Shown: positions 20,435-30,138 of the stretch, one piece after another
Layout of the letters: every line of letters begins with the position of its first letter
How positions within the stretch are numbered: the stretch's first letter is position 1
Source of the DNA: Geothrix limicola
GTDB lineage: Bacteria > Acidobacteriota > Holophagae > Holophagales > Holophagaceae
Direction: 5' to 3'
Length of the DNA: 64,000 nt
Assembly (NCBI RefSeq): GCF_030268085.1
Contig: NZ_BSDE01000001.1
Coordinates: forward strand, 682,001 to 746,000
The notes under the pieces: model-generated
What the model saw: only the letters and a program-made list of their open reading frames with translations
Database searches by the model: none
What the model was told of the DNA's origin: nothing
Program-made: the position numbers and the translations under genes

Positions 20435-22561
20435 ATGCCCCTTCATTCCTTCCGCTTGGCGGGCCTGGCGGTCCTTGTGAGCGCCTCGGGTCTGATGGCC
20501 GAGAACCCCGTTCCCCCCAGGGCCAAGACTGCTGAACACATCTCGGTCTGGCGGGGCGAGAAGGTGAACGACCCCTGGTTCTGGCTGCGCGAGAAATCCA
20601 ATCCCGAGGTGGTGGCTTATCTCAACGCCGAGAATGCCTACACCGAGGCCATGACCGCAGGGCTCAAGCCCTTTTCGGAAGCCCTGTACAAGGAGTTCCT
20701 CGGTCGCATCAAGCAGACGGATCTGAGCGTCCCCGTGCGCCGCGGCGCCTACTTCTACTACTCGCGCACCGAAGAGGGGAAGCAGTATCCCGTCCAGTGT
20801 CGGCGCAAGGCTGCTCCGGGGGGAAGCTACGACGAAAAGGCCGCCGAAGAGGTCCTGCTCGATCAGAACGAACTGGCGAAAGGGCTAGCCTTCCTCGGTC
20901 TGGGCGGCCTGTCCGTCAGCGATGACGACAAGACCCTGCTCTTCAGCACGGATGATACGGGCTTCCGTCAGTACAAACTCTTCACGAAGGACCTCGCCAC
21001 GGGCAAGGTCAGCATGGCCCTGGCAGAACGGGTGACATCCTTCACGTGGGCCGGTGACGCGCACCACGTATTCTATGTCACCGAGGACGCCACCACCAAA
21101 CGCTCCAACCAGCTCTGGCGCCTGGATCTGCGGACGGGGAAGCCGGAGCTCGTGTTCGAAGAAAAGGACGAACTCTTCCTGCTTGAAGTGAAGCGCACGA
21201 AGGATCACGCGTTCGTGATGCTGAGCAGCGAAGCCACCGACACCTGGGAAGTTCGCTACCTGGCCGCGGGTGATCCCGGAGGCGCCTTCAAGGCGCTGCT
21301 GCCCCGGGAGAAGGGGCACAAGTACGACCTCGAACACCGTGACGGCCTCTTCTACATCCGCACCAACAAGGGCGCCAAGAATTTCCGGCTGGTGTCGGCT
21401 CCGGTGGCCACACCCGATCCCAGGCACTGGACCGAGGTGCTGCCCCATCGTGCCGACGTGCTTCTGGAGGGCATGGAGCCCTTCCAGAATTTCCTGGTGG
21501 TATCGGAAAAGAGCCAGGGCCTGGACCGGTTCCGGATCCTGGATATGAAGACCAAGGCCTGGCGGGAGGTCCGCTTTCCCGAAAGCGTCTACAGTGCGGC
21601 GCTCGGCGATACGCCCGAATTCACCTCGGCCTCGGTCCGCCTCGGTTACCAGTCCATGGTCACGCCGCCGAGCGTCTATGACTGCGAGATGGCCACGGGC
21701 AAACAGACGCTGCTGAAGCAGACCGAGGTGCTGGGCGGCTACGACAAGTCCGCGTACGTCACGGAGCGCCTGTGGGCGACGGCGCGGGACGGCGTGAAGG
21801 TGCCGCTGTCCGTGGTCTACAAGAAGGGCATGAAGCGGGACGGCACGGCACCGCTCTTCCTCTACGGCTACGGCTCGTACGGCATCGGCATGCCCGCCAC
21901 CTTCAACATCCCTCGGCTCAGCCTCCTGGATCGCGGCATGGTCTACGTCATCGCCCACATCCGCGGCGGGAACGAGATGGGCGAGGCCTGGCACGACGAC
22001 GGCATGCTCTTGAAGAAGATGAACACCTTCACGGATTTCATCGATTCCGCCGAGTGGCTCGTGAAGGAGAAGTGGACGTCGAAGGATCGCCTCGTCATCG
22101 AGGGCGGCAGCGCCGGAGGCCTCCTGATGGGTGCCGTCACAAACCTGCGCCCAGACCTGTTCAAGGCCGTCCACGCCGCCGTGCCCTTCATGGACGTGAT
22201 GAACACCATGCTGGATGCGAGCCTGCCCCTGACGGTGGGTGAGTACCTGGAGTGGGGCAATCCCAACGAGAAGGCGGCCTTCGATTACATGCGCGCCTAC
22301 AGCCCCTACGACAATCTGCAGAAGAAGGCCTACCCGGCCATGCTCGTCACCAGCAGTTTCAATGACAGCCAGGTGATGTACTGGGAGCCCGCCAAGTACG
22401 TGGCCAAGCTTCGCACCTTGAAGACGGATCGCCATCCGCTGCTGCTGAAGATGAAGATGGAGCCCGCGGGTCACGGCGGCGCCTCGGGCCGCTACGACCG
22501 CCTGATGGATACGGCCTTCGAATATGCCTGGATGTTGTCCCAGGTGGGCCTGTCCAAATAA
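20435..22561 (+). CDS. S9A prolyl oligopeptidase family, oligopeptidase B-like, exported
   Basis: Serine peptidase of 708 aa cleaving short peptides, with an N-terminal hydrophobic segment (FRLAGLAVLVSASGLMA) that looks like a signal peptide, so probably periplasmic. The start of the mature chain (HISVWRGEKVNDPWFWLRE) and beta-propeller match oligopeptidase B, which prefers Arg/Lys bonds. Catalytic triad: Ser559 in GGSAGG, Asp644 in SSFNDSQV, His680 in AGHGGASGRYD. The start at 20435 follows CAGGAG. 24 bases upstream of the VOC gene, so probably an operon. Classical oligopeptidase B is cytoplasmic; export here is an inference from the N-terminus. Confidence 0.9.
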   Translation: MPLHSFRLAGLAVLVSASGLMAENPVPPRAKTAEHISVWRGEKVNDPWFWLREKSNPEVVAYLNAENAYTEAMTAGLKPFSEALYKEFLGRIKQTDLSVPVRRGAYFYYSRTEEGKQYPVQCRRKAAPGGSYDEKAAEEVLLDQNELAKGLAFLGLGGLSVSDDDKTLLFSTDDTGFRQYKLFTKDLATGKVSMALAERVTSFTWAGDAHHVFYVTEDATTKRSNQLWRLDLRTGKPELVFEEKDELFLLEVKRTKDHAFVMLSSEATDTWEVRYLAAGDPGGAFKALLPREKGHKYDLEHRDGLFYIRTNKGAKNFRLVSAPVATPDPRHWTEVLPHRADVLLEGMEPFQNFLVVSEKSQGLDRFRILDMKTKAWREVRFPESVYSAALGDTPEFTSASVRLGYQSMVTPPSVYDCEMATGKQTLLKQTEVLGGYDKSAYVTERLWATARDGVKVPLSVVYKKGMKRDGTAPLFLYGYGSYGIGMPATFNIPRLSLLDRGMVYVIAHIRGGNEMGEAWHDDGMLLKKMNTFTDFIDSAEWLVKEKWTSKDRLVIEGGSAGGLLMGAVTNLRPDLFKAVHAAVPFMDVMNTMLDASLPLTVGEYLEWGNPNEKAAFDYMRAYSPYDNLQKKAYPAMLVTSSFNDSQVMYWEPAKYVAKLRTLKTDRHPLLLKMKMEPAGHGGASGRYDRLMDTAFEYAWMLSQVGLSK

Positions 22562-22585
22562 AACCCATCCCGGAAGGAGGAAGCC

Positions 22586-23014
22586 ATGGTTCAGCCTGTG
22601 CCCGAGGGGTACCACACGGTGACACCCTACCTCGTCGTGGGCGATGGGGAGGGGCTGCTTGCCTTCCTGCAGGCGGCCTTCGGCGCGGTGGTCGTCAGCC
22701 GGGCCGTGCGCCCGGACGGCTCCATCGCCAATGCCGAGGTGCGCCTCGGGGATTCGATGGTGATGGTGGCCCAGGCGAAGGAACCCTGGGTGCCCATGCC
22801 TACGGGCCTCTACCTCTACGTGCCCGATACGGATGTCACCTACCGGGCGGCCCTGGCCGCCGGTGGGGTGTCGCTGCTGGAACCGGCCGACCAGTTCTAC
22901 GGAGACCGCAACGCCGGCGTACAGGATCCCTGGGGCAACAACTGGTGGATCGCCACTCATATCGAGGACGTGGACGAGGCCGAGGTCCAGAGACGCATGG
23001 CGATCCGGGGTTGA
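22586..23014 (+). CDS. VOC-family (glyoxalase/PhnB-like) protein
   Basis: Small 142-aa protein of the vicinal oxygen chelate fold, built from two beta-alpha-beta-beta-beta modules (VTPYLVVGDGEGLLAFLQAAFGA, then GLYLYVPDTDVTYRAALAAGG) with the typical ending DPWGNNWWIATH. Metal ligands are not obvious as a full set, as is common in the PhnB-like subgroup, so enzymatic activity is uncertain. Preceded by AAGGAGG, 24 bases after the oligopeptidase gene. Possible roles include antibiotic or small-molecule binding; no specific function is claimed. Confidence 0.85.
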   Translation: MVQPVPEGYHTVTPYLVVGDGEGLLAFLQAAFGAVVVSRAVRPDGSIANAEVRLGDSMVMVAQAKEPWVPMPTGLYLYVPDTDVTYRAALAAGGVSLLEPADQFYGDRNAGVQDPWGNNWWIATHIEDVDEAEVQRRMAIRG

Positions 23015-23021
23015 AGCCAAT

Positions 23022-23051
23022 CTCCAAAGGGCGCGGAAGCGCCCTTTGGAG
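23022..23051 (+). terminator. Hairpin after the VOC gene
   Basis: Perfect 13-bp stem CTCCAAAGGGCGC / GCGCCCTTTGGAG with a GGAA tetraloop, directly downstream of the stop. Short weak T content after it. Confidence 0.65.
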
Positions 23052-23052
23052 T

Positions 23053-23088
23053 TAGAATGGACATGGCGCGGCTCAGCCGCGCCTTTCT
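23053..23088 (+). promoter_or_regulatory. Leader hairpin with T-tract immediately upstream of prfC
   Basis: TAGAAT (23053-23058) resembles a -10 box; directly after it GGCGCGG / CCGCGCC (23065-23083, CTCAG loop) is followed by TTTCT. This could be the second half of the upstream terminator, or an attenuator/leader hairpin of prfC. No matching -35 is visible. Confidence 0.3.
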
Positions 23089-23100
23089 ATGTTGGAACCC

Positions 23101-24669
23101 ATGAACCTTGCGGAAGAAATCCAGCGGCGGCGTACCTTCGCCATCATCAGCCACCCCGACGCGGGCAAGACGACGCTGACGGAAAAGCTGCTGCTCTACG
23201 GCGGCGCCATCGACCGCGCGGGTAGCGTGAAGGCCCGCGAGGGTGGCGCGGCGGCCCATTCGGACTGGATGAGCATCGAGCAGGAGCGCGGCATCAGCGT
23301 CACCTCCGCGGCCATGCAGTTCGAATACATGGGCCGCGCCATCAACCTGCTGGATACGCCGGGCCACCAGGATTTCAGCGAGGACACCTACCGCGCGCTC
23401 ACGGCGGCCGACGCTGTGGTGATGCTGCTCGACTGCGCCAAGGGCGTGGAGGAGCAGACGAAGAAGCTGTTTCGCGTGGCCCGAGAGCGCCGGCTGCCCA
23501 TCTTCACCTTCGTGAACAAGCTGGACCGCCCCGGCCGCGAGCCGGTGGAGCTCATCGACGAGGTGGAGGAGCTGTTCGGCCTCCATGCAGTGCCCATGAC
23601 CTGGCCCATCGGATCGGGCACGGATTTCAAGGGCGTCTACGTGCGCGCCACGGGACAGATCCAGGTCTTCGAGCGCGCCAAGGCCGGCCGTAAGGCCCGC
23701 GTGGCCGGGCAGGGCGGGCTGGACGATCCCGAGATCGCGGCCCTGCTGACACCCGCCGAACTGCAGCAGCTCAAGGACGACGTGGACCTCATGGACCACG
23801 TGCTGCCGGCCTTCGACCGCGAAGCCTTCCTGCGGGGCGAGCAGTCGCCCATGTTCTTCGGATCGGCCGTGAACAACTTCGGTGTCGCCGAATTCCTGGA
23901 AGAGTTCCTGGATCTGGCCCCGGCGCCGGGCGCGCGGCCCCTCATGAACGGTGGCGTTGTCGAACCGGAGCAGCCCTTCACGGCCTTCGTGTTCAAGGTG
24001 CAGGCCAACATGAACAAGGCCCACCGGGACCGCGTGGCCTTCGCCCGCATCGTGTCCGGGAAGTTCGATCGGGGCATGGACGCGCTGCACGTGCGCGAAA
24101 AGAAATCCATCAAGCTGAACTACCCCCACATGTTCTTCGGCCGTGAACGGCAGATCGTCGACGAGGCCTATCCGGGTGACATCCTGGGCCTCATCAACCC
24201 CGGCCTCTTCCGCATCGGCGACGTGCTGAGCGCCGCCGGGGCCGTCGAATTCCATGCGGTGCCGCGTTTCTCGCCCGAGCAGTTCGCCTCCGTGCGCCTG
24301 GCGGACCCGGGCGCACGAAAGGGCTTCCTCAAGGGCCTGGGACAGATCGCGGAAGAGGGTGTGGTGCAGGTTTTCTGGCCCAAGGGCGGCGCGCCGCTGC
24401 CCATCCTGGGCGCCATCGGACGCCTGCAGTTCGAAGTGCTGCAGCACCGCCTCAAGGATGAGTACGCCTGTCCCGTGCTGCTGGAGCCCCGCGGCTTCCA
24501 GATGGCGCGCTGGCTCGAGGGCGGTTGGCCCGAACCCAGTCGCTTCTGGGGCGAGCTGGTGGAGGATGTGGAGGGCAATCCCGCCATCCTCTTCGAGAAC
24601 GATTGGCAGCGCCGAACCACGGCCGAAAAATGCCCTGGCCTGACCTTCCTGGAGCATCCGCCGAAATAA
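23101..24669 (+). CDS. prfC: Peptide chain release factor 3 (GTPase)
   Basis: Translational GTPase that recycles RF1/RF2 from the ribosome after termination. 522 aa, usual length. G1 SHPDAGKTT, switch II G3 DTPGHQDF, G4 NKLD, then the RF3-type domain II and C-terminal domain (RLQFEVLQHRLKDEY). The N-terminus MNLAEEIQRRRTFAIISHPDAGKTT parallels known RF3 proteins, favouring the ATG at 23101 (GGAA upstream); an ATG at 23089 directly abuts a hairpin and has no ribosome site. Sits alone between two terminators or leader hairpins. Confidence 0.96.
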   Translation: MNLAEEIQRRRTFAIISHPDAGKTTLTEKLLLYGGAIDRAGSVKAREGGAAAHSDWMSIEQERGISVTSAAMQFEYMGRAINLLDTPGHQDFSEDTYRALTAADAVVMLLDCAKGVEEQTKKLFRVARERRLPIFTFVNKLDRPGREPVELIDEVEELFGLHAVPMTWPIGSGTDFKGVYVRATGQIQVFERAKAGRKARVAGQGGLDDPEIAALLTPAELQQLKDDVDLMDHVLPAFDREAFLRGEQSPMFFGSAVNNFGVAEFLEEFLDLAPAPGARPLMNGGVVEPEQPFTAFVFKVQANMNKAHRDRVAFARIVSGKFDRGMDALHVREKKSIKLNYPHMFFGRERQIVDEAYPGDILGLINPGLFRIGDVLSAAGAVEFHAVPRFSPEQFASVRLADPGARKGFLKGLGQIAEEGVVQVFWPKGGAPLPILGAIGRLQFEVLQHRLKDEYACPVLLEPRGFQMARWLEGGWPEPSRFWGELVEDVEGNPAILFENDWQRRTTAEKCPGLTFLEHPPK

Positions 24670-24784
24670 TTCCAGTCATGACCGGGCGATTTTCGCGGGC
24701 ATGAAATATTAGATCTTTATTCCGTAAATTCATGATCCTCACGCGTCTTCCGATAGGTTCCCCAGACCTCAATAGGAGGGGACC

Positions 24785-26989
24785 ATGTTCAAGACGCGTA
24801 TCGCGTGTACTTGGTTGTGTTTGGCCCTGACGGCGGGAGGTGGACTGTGGGGGCAGTCCCAGAAGCCGAAGGAAGCAGTCGCCCATCCGAAGAACGAAGA
24901 AGATCCGGACAAGGATCTGCAGGAGCTCCAGGCGCTCCTGAACATCAAGATCATCAGCGTGTCGAAGGTGGCCCAGCGGCCCATCGATGCGCCGGGGGTC
25001 GTGGGTGCCGTCAGCCGAGATCAGATCACCGACTACGGTTGGACCAGCCTCAACGACGTGCTGGGCAACCAGCCGGGCTTCTCGCCCAGCCAGGATTTCG
25101 ACCGCCGGACCATCAGCGCCCGCGGGGTGTTCGAAGGTTGGAACAACAACCACCTGCTGGTGCTCGTCGATGGCATTCCCATGAACGACAACATCTACGG
25201 GACGGCCTACACCTGGGAGGTGACGCCGCTGTTCATGGCGAAGAACCTCGAGGTCATGCGGGGCCCGGGTTCGGCGCTCTACGGCTCCAATGCCGTGGCC
25301 GGCGTGGTGTCCATCAACACCGTGAAGGCCGAGGACATCAAGCAGGGCGGTCAGGCCCGCCTGCGTTTCGGTGATCGAGCCACCCGCTCGTTGGATTTCA
25401 TGACCGGCGGCAGCGCGGAACTGTTCACCTACGTGGCCTCGTACAGCACGATGGCGACCAATGGGAATGAATACGCCACGCTGGATGGATCGGGGCGCAC
25501 GCTGAGTTCCGGGGGGCTGTCCTCCTTCAACACGCGTGACCACCGGGACAACGATTACTTCTTCGCCAAGGTGGAGGGTCTCTACGGCCTGGAGGGACTC
25601 AGCCTGCAGTTCCACCAGCAGCGCTGGTCCTTCGATACGGGATATGGCTGGCTGTTCCAGATTCCCGATGTGCCCGAAAGCATGAACGAGCAGCGGCAGA
25701 TCATCGTGCTGCGCTACGGGCTTGAAACCGGAGATCTGACGCAGGAGTACAGCCTGCGCTACCAGACCCACGCCATCGACTGGAACACCCGCTACTACCC
25801 GGCCGGAACGGTCTACGCTCCGGGACTCACGGAGATCCTGAAGACGTCCGCGGACGAACTGTTCTTCCGGGCCCAGGCGACGCTGAAATGGGGGGAGAGC
25901 GGGTCGGTGGTGGGCGGGGTCGAGGTCAACCGCTTCACCTACGACGGCGACCGGGCCCACTACAGCAACGTGGATCTGAACACCAACGGCAGCTTCACCG
26001 CCTCACCGGACGGCAGCCCCATCCCACTCAAGGGCTTCCTCCAGTGGACCCAGAGGGATCCGGTGCTTCGGACCGCCGCCTACCTGCAGGCCGCCACGGG
26101 GCGGATCCTGAACGGGGTTCTCGATGTCACCGCGGGGCTTCGCTATGACAAGCAGAGCTCCGATTACAACGCCCTGGATCAGCCTTCGCCCACGCCAGGG
26201 ACCTACGTCCAGAACAAGCTGGAATATTCGAAGGTCAGCCCGCGACTGGGCCTGGTCTTCCACGCGGGCGATGACTACAGCTTCAAGGTGCTCGTGGGTC
26301 GCGCCTTCAGAACCCCATCACCCGCCGAGACCTTCGGCGCGAACACCTATGCCCTGGCCTCGAACATCCACCAGCTTCAGCCGGAGACATCGGACAGCGT
26401 GGAGCTGGCTTCGGACTGGATCATCAGCAAGAACCTGAATTGGCGGATCAATGCCTACCAGGCCAAGATGAAGAACCTCATCGGCTACAGCGTGGCCAAC
26501 GCGAACCTGAGCACGAATCTGTACACGCTCACGACGCGGGGCCTGGAAACCGAACTGTTGTGGGCCAGCGGCGCCTGGAGCGGCTACGGGAACCTGTCCT
26601 ACGCCAAGCGGGTGGATGAGACCATCCTCGATCCCACCATCCAGTCCAGTGGGGACGTCACATGGCTGCCTTCCGAAACGGCCAACGTCGGAGTTTCCTG
26701 GAAGCGGGAGAACCTGAGCCTGAGCGCTGCCGTGCACTACCAGGGCAAGGTGCTGCGCCGCTCCAGCGACAACAACGTGCCGCTCTTCGCGGCCCAGCGG
26801 CCCGAATCCGTGGATCCCTGGACTTCGGCGAATCTGCGTGTCGCCTACCGCTTCGGCCCGGCGGTGGAAGTCGAACTCGGCGCCAGCAATGCCTTCGATC
26901 AGAAGGGGTACTTGGCGAAGAACTTCCAGTTCCCCTTCGATTACCGCATCGATCCGCGGACGTTCTGGATCGGCATCCGGCTGAGGTAA
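24785..26989 (+). CDS. TonB-dependent receptor (BtuB/siderophore-like)
   Basis: Outer-membrane active-transport receptor, 734 aa. Signal peptide about 1-23 (ending GGLWGQ), a charged linker, then a plug domain (ISVSKVAQRPIDAPGVVGAVS, VLGNQPGF, LLVLVDGIPMND, EVMRGPGSALYGSNAVAGVVSINT) and a barrel ending in a terminal strand (RTFWIGIRLR). Unlike the two larger receptors in the window it has no carboxypeptidase-regulatory domain and more resembles vitamin B12/catecholate receptors. AGGAGGGGACC precedes the ATG. The roughly 115 bases upstream are AT-richer and presumably hold the promoter; no Fur box or cobalamin riboswitch was recognised. Ligand unknown. Confidence 0.92.
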   Translation: MFKTRIACTWLCLALTAGGGLWGQSQKPKEAVAHPKNEEDPDKDLQELQALLNIKIISVSKVAQRPIDAPGVVGAVSRDQITDYGWTSLNDVLGNQPGFSPSQDFDRRTISARGVFEGWNNNHLLVLVDGIPMNDNIYGTAYTWEVTPLFMAKNLEVMRGPGSALYGSNAVAGVVSINTVKAEDIKQGGQARLRFGDRATRSLDFMTGGSAELFTYVASYSTMATNGNEYATLDGSGRTLSSGGLSSFNTRDHRDNDYFFAKVEGLYGLEGLSLQFHQQRWSFDTGYGWLFQIPDVPESMNEQRQIIVLRYGLETGDLTQEYSLRYQTHAIDWNTRYYPAGTVYAPGLTEILKTSADELFFRAQATLKWGESGSVVGGVEVNRFTYDGDRAHYSNVDLNTNGSFTASPDGSPIPLKGFLQWTQRDPVLRTAAYLQAATGRILNGVLDVTAGLRYDKQSSDYNALDQPSPTPGTYVQNKLEYSKVSPRLGLVFHAGDDYSFKVLVGRAFRTPSPAETFGANTYALASNIHQLQPETSDSVELASDWIISKNLNWRINAYQAKMKNLIGYSVANANLSTNLYTLTTRGLETELLWASGAWSGYGNLSYAKRVDETILDPTIQSSGDVTWLPSETANVGVSWKRENLSLSAAVHYQGKVLRRSSDNNVPLFAAQRPESVDPWTSANLRVAYRFGPAVEVELGASNAFDQKGYLAKNFQFPFDYRIDPRTFWIGIRLR

Positions 26990-26991
26990 AG

Positions 26992-27019
26992 GAAAAGCGG
27001 CGCAGATGCGCCGCTTTTC
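26992..27019 (+). terminator. Terminator of the TonB receptor gene
   Basis: Perfect 12-bp stem GAAAAGCGGCGC / GCGCCGCTTTTC with AGAT loop, starting just after the stop codon; the right arm ends in a CTTTTC run. Confidence 0.8.
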
Positions 27020-27023
27020 ATAT

Positions 27024-27046
27024 CGCGGAACGCGCAGCGTTCCGCG
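27024..27046 (-). terminator. Hairpin after the class I aldolase gene
   Basis: 10-bp stem CGCGGAACGC / GCGTTCCGCG with GCA loop, one base beyond the aldolase stop codon on the minus strand and back-to-back with the receptor terminator. No U-run, so it may be a stability hairpin. Confidence 0.5.
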
Positions 27047-27047
27047 C

Positions 27048-27971
27048 CTACCTGGCGTTCTTGTGCAGATCCATCACCGCATGCAGTAGCTCGATGGCTT
27101 CGGCCCTGGGGCGCTGGAAGGCGTTGCGGCCCATGATGCTTCCGAACGCCCCGCCCGCCGCGATCTCCGCCACCTCGGCCAGGACTTCGTCCGTGCCCTT
27201 GGCTTCGCCGCCGCTGAAGATGACGATGCGCCGTCCGTTGAAGGCGCTGCGCACCACTTCCTTCACGCGCTCGGTGAGGGTGCCGATGGGGATGGCGTGC
27301 TTCTCGAAGACCTTCTTGGCCTCGGCCTGCTCGAGGTGCATCTTGGGGGGCTTCACCTTGATGATGTGGGCACCGAGCTGGGCGGCGATCTGGGCGGCGT
27401 AGCCCGAGACGTCGATGGCGGTTTCGCCTTCCTTGGTTAGGCCGATGCCACGGGGGTACGACCACACGACGGAAGGCAGCCCCACGGCTTTGGCTTCGAG
27501 GATGAGTTCGCGGAGGGCCTCGTACTGCTCGTTGCGGGCGCCGCTGCCGGGGTAGATGGTGTAGCCGATGGCGGCGCAGCCGAGGCGCAGCGCGTCTTCT
27601 ACGCTGCCGGTGATGGCGCTGCAGGGCTCGTGGCCCTTGCTGAGGCCATCGCTGTTGTTGAGCTTGAGGATGAGCGGGATGTCACCGGCGTAGTCGGAGG
27701 CCACGTGCTCGATGAAACCGAGGGGTGCCGCGTAGGCGTTGCATCCGGCCTCGATGGCCAGCTCCACGTGGTAGCGGGGATCGTAGCCCGCCGGGTTGGG
27801 CGCGAAGCTGCGGGCGGGCCCGTGCTCGAAGCCCTGATCCACGGGCAGGATCACGAACTTGCCCGTGCCCGCGAGGCGGCCGGTGTTCATGATGCGGGCC
27901 AGGTTCGCCTTCACGCCGGGGTTCTCTGAGGTGTACCAGGAAAGGATTTCGCGGACTCTCGCCGTGGCCAT
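27048..27971 (-). CDS. fbaB: Class I fructose-bisphosphate aldolase (DhnA/FbaB type)
   Basis: Schiff-base aldolase interconverting fructose 1,6-bisphosphate with dihydroxyacetone phosphate and glyceraldehyde 3-phosphate. 307 aa. Family blocks: [15 protein letters not shown] near the N-terminus, [36 protein letters not shown] with the likely Schiff-base lysine region, FSGGEAKG and [16 protein letters not shown] (phosphate loop). Cytoplasmic, fits with the GAPDH and pyruvate kinase genes at the right end. The ATG at 27971 has AAGGAG; the frame is open upstream through the neighbouring gene but without homology. Lies 80 bases downstream of the DUF3187 gene on the same strand. Confidence 0.95.
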   Translation of the reverse strand: MATARVREILSWYTSENPGVKANLARIMNTGRLAGTGKFVILPVDQGFEHGPARSFAPNPAGYDPRYHVELAIEAGCNAYAAPLGFIEHVASDYAGDIPLILKLNNSDGLSKGHEPCSAITGSVEDALRLGCAAIGYTIYPGSGARNEQYEALRELILEAKAVGLPSVVWSYPRGIGLTKEGETAIDVSGYAAQIAAQLGAHIIKVKPPKMHLEQAEAKKVFEKHAIPIGTLTERVKEVVRSAFNGRRIVIFSGGEAKGTDEVLAEVAEIAAGGAFGSIMGRNAFQRPRAEAIELLHAVMDLHKNAR

Positions 27972-28051
27972 GGGGACTCCTTGGATGGGGGGTGAATGCC
28001 CGCATTCTACCGGTTCGCCTAGCCTCTTCCTCGATTTCAGGCGATGGCCGG

Positions 28052-29119
28052 CTAGAAATGTGACGTAAGGCTGAGGCCCAACCCCATGTCGGCGGTATTG
28101 CCCTGATGGGTGATGTTGTTCAGGTAGTGGAAACTGAGGGTGATGTGCGGCGTCCAGTGCCAGTGGGCTCCGAGGTCGTGCTGGAGGCTGGGCCGGTCGA
28201 AGGCCTGGTGCGGCTGGGCGGCCATGAACCCGCTCTGCCAGTAGAGCTGCAGGAAGGGCTGCACCCGGGGCCAGCGCCGGTACTCCCAGGTGGCGTGGGC
28301 CCCGGTGCCATCGTGGAACCCGATGGTGTTGTAGTCCGCGCTGCCGGGGGGACGATGCAGGTAGGCGCCCCCGAAGTAGAAGGCGTGGCGGCCGCCATTC
28401 CACCAGGCGCCCGTGAGGCCGTAGCTCTGGTCCCAGCCGGATTGATACACGCCATAGGTGCATGTGAGGGGCGGTTTCAGACTGAAGGTGGCGGAGAGGG
28501 TCCAGGGGCCGCGATTCAGCAGCCGGTGTGTGAGGCCGAGGACGGGATCCTGGGGTTTGCCGAGGATCCTCTCGTTGTTGAAGAAGATGAGTTTTCCGTG
28601 CTGGACGACGACGAGCGTCACCTGGTTCTGCAGGACGAGATCCCGGCCGTACTGCTCGAAGCCGATCTTGTGGAAACCTTCGATGAGGGGGTCGAGAAAG
28701 CCGCCCGTGTGGTTCTGCACGGGAAACCGCAGCCACAGGTCGGTGTCGTCGGTGAGTCCGTAGCGGCCTTCCACCTCGAACCGCGCGATCTCCTCGTCGA
28801 AGAAGTAGACCGTGGGCAGATCCGCATAGTCCTTGAGGCGGGCTTCGACGTACTCGCGGGTGACGGCCACGCGGCCCTGGGTGTCCCGGGGCGGGTTCTG
28901 ATCGAAGACATCGGAAAACTGGAAGGTGTTCGCCTCCATCCAATGCAACGCCCAGCGCCAGCGCCCGCCTCCGAGGGGGCGCGGGTCGGCGGGCTGGTAG
29001 GCGATGGGCGGCAGGAAGAGGGGGAACATCTCCCGCGTGGAGGGCGGCCCCATCTCGTGGAGGGGCTCCTCCGCGAGCAGCCGCTGAAGGGCCAGCAGGG
29101 CCAGCGCCGCGCGACGCAA
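28052..29119 (-). CDS. DUF3187-family outer-membrane beta-barrel protein
   Basis: 355-aa protein of unknown function matching the DUF3187 family by its overall pattern: short signal-like N-terminus ([15 protein letters not shown]), a region with [12 protein letters not shown] and HWMEANTF, then many alternating amphipathic strands ([40 protein letters not shown]) and a terminal aromatic (SLTSHF) typical of outer-membrane barrels. The only start giving the signal sequence is a TTG at 29119, 12 bases after the upstream stop, so translation may be coupled to the dehydrogenase gene. Role unknown. Confidence 0.8.
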   Translation of the reverse strand: MRRAALALLALQRLLAEEPLHEMGPPSTREMFPLFLPPIAYQPADPRPLGGGRWRWALHWMEANTFQFSDVFDQNPPRDTQGRVAVTREYVEARLKDYADLPTVYFFDEEIARFEVEGRYGLTDDTDLWLRFPVQNHTGGFLDPLIEGFHKIGFEQYGRDLVLQNQVTLVVVQHGKLIFFNNERILGKPQDPVLGLTHRLLNRGPWTLSATFSLKPPLTCTYGVYQSGWDQSYGLTGAWWNGGRHAFYFGGAYLHRPPGSADYNTIGFHDGTGAHATWEYRRWPRVQPFLQLYWQSGFMAAQPHQAFDRPSLQHDLGAHWHWTPHITLSFHYLNNITHQGNTADMGLGLSLTSHF

Positions 29120-29131
29120 GGCGGATCCGCG

Positions 29132-29989
29132 TCAGGCCTTGGCGTAGTCGTAGAAGCCGCGGCCACTCTTCTTGCCGAGCCAGCCCGCATCGACGTACTT
29201 GATCAGCAGGGGGCAGGGTCGGTACTTGGGATCGCCGAGCCCCTCGCGCAGCACGTTGAGGATGAAGAGGCAGGAGTCCAGGCCGATGAAGTCCGCGAGG
29301 GCGAGCGGGCCCATGGGATGGTTCATGCCCAGCTTCATGATGCCGTCGATGCTTTCCACGCTGGCCACGCCCTCGTAGAGCGCGTAGATGGCTTCGTTGA
29401 TCATGGGCATGAGCACGCGGTTGCTCACGAAGCCCGGGAAGTCGTTGCAGGGGATGGGGGTCTTGCCGAGCTTCCGGGACAGCTCCATCACGGCCTCGAA
29501 GGTGGCCTCGCTGGTGGCCAGGCCGCGGATGACCTCGATGAGCTGCATGACCGGCACGGGGTTCATGAAGTGCATGCCGATGAAGGCTTCGGGGCGCTTG
29601 GTGACGGCGGCCAGCTTGGTGATGGAGATGCTGCTGGTGTTCGAGGCGAGGATGGTGCCGGGTTTGCACGCCGCATCCAGCGTTTCGAAGATCAGCTTCT
29701 TGACCTCCCACTTCTCGGTGGCGGCCTCGATGACGAGGTCGCAGTCTGCCAGATCCTCCAGGCGGGTCGTCAGCTTCACGCGGCCGAGTACGGCGGTCTT
29801 TTCCTCGGCGCTCATCTTGCCCTTGTCCACGCCACGCTGCAGGTTCTTGTCGATGGTGGCCAGGCCCTTCTGGGTGAAGGCTTCGCTGATGTCCTGCATG
29901 AGGACCTGGAAGCCCGCCTGGGCGAAGACGTGGGCGATGCCGTTGCCCATCTGACCCGCGCCGATGACACCGATGGTCTGAATGCTCAT
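29132..29989 (-). CDS. hbd: 3-hydroxybutyryl-CoA dehydrogenase
   Basis: NAD(P)-dependent 3-hydroxyacyl-CoA dehydrogenase (short-chain), 285 aa. Rossmann [10 protein letters not shown] (9-18), NTSSISI, catalytic His in [10 protein letters not shown], and C-terminal dimerisation block [16 protein letters not shown], closing with KSGRGFYDY. Acts in butyrate/PHB-type or amino-acid acyl-CoA oxidation, complementing the crotonase and acyl-CoA dehydrogenase elsewhere in the window. AGGAG precedes the ATG at 29989. First gene of a run with the DUF3187 protein and aldolase. Confidence 0.95.
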   Translation of the reverse strand: MSIQTIGVIGAGQMGNGIAHVFAQAGFQVLMQDISEAFTQKGLATIDKNLQRGVDKGKMSAEEKTAVLGRVKLTTRLEDLADCDLVIEAATEKWEVKKLIFETLDAACKPGTILASNTSSISITKLAAVTKRPEAFIGMHFMNPVPVMQLIEVIRGLATSEATFEAVMELSRKLGKTPIPCNDFPGFVSNRVLMPMINEAIYALYEGVASVESIDGIMKLGMNHPMGPLALADFIGLDSCLFILNVLREGLGDPKYRPCPLLIKYVDAGWLGKKSGRGFYDYAKA

Positions 29990-30138
29990 GGAGAACTCCT
30001 GAAAGAAAGGGCGTTGGGAATGGACGTCTGGATGGCGCAAGGAAGGCGCTCGGCTGCTGTCGGTGTGGACCTCAACGGGCATGGTAGCGCCGGTGCCCTG
30101 AGGAGGGCGTCATCAACCCGGAGCCACTTTCCCGGCCG

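Noticed and set aside
24670-24784. Cobalamin riboswitch or Fur box before the TonB receptor
   Set aside because: The 115-base leader is too short for a B12 riboswitch and no convincing B12-box or GATAATGATAATCATTATC-like site is visible.
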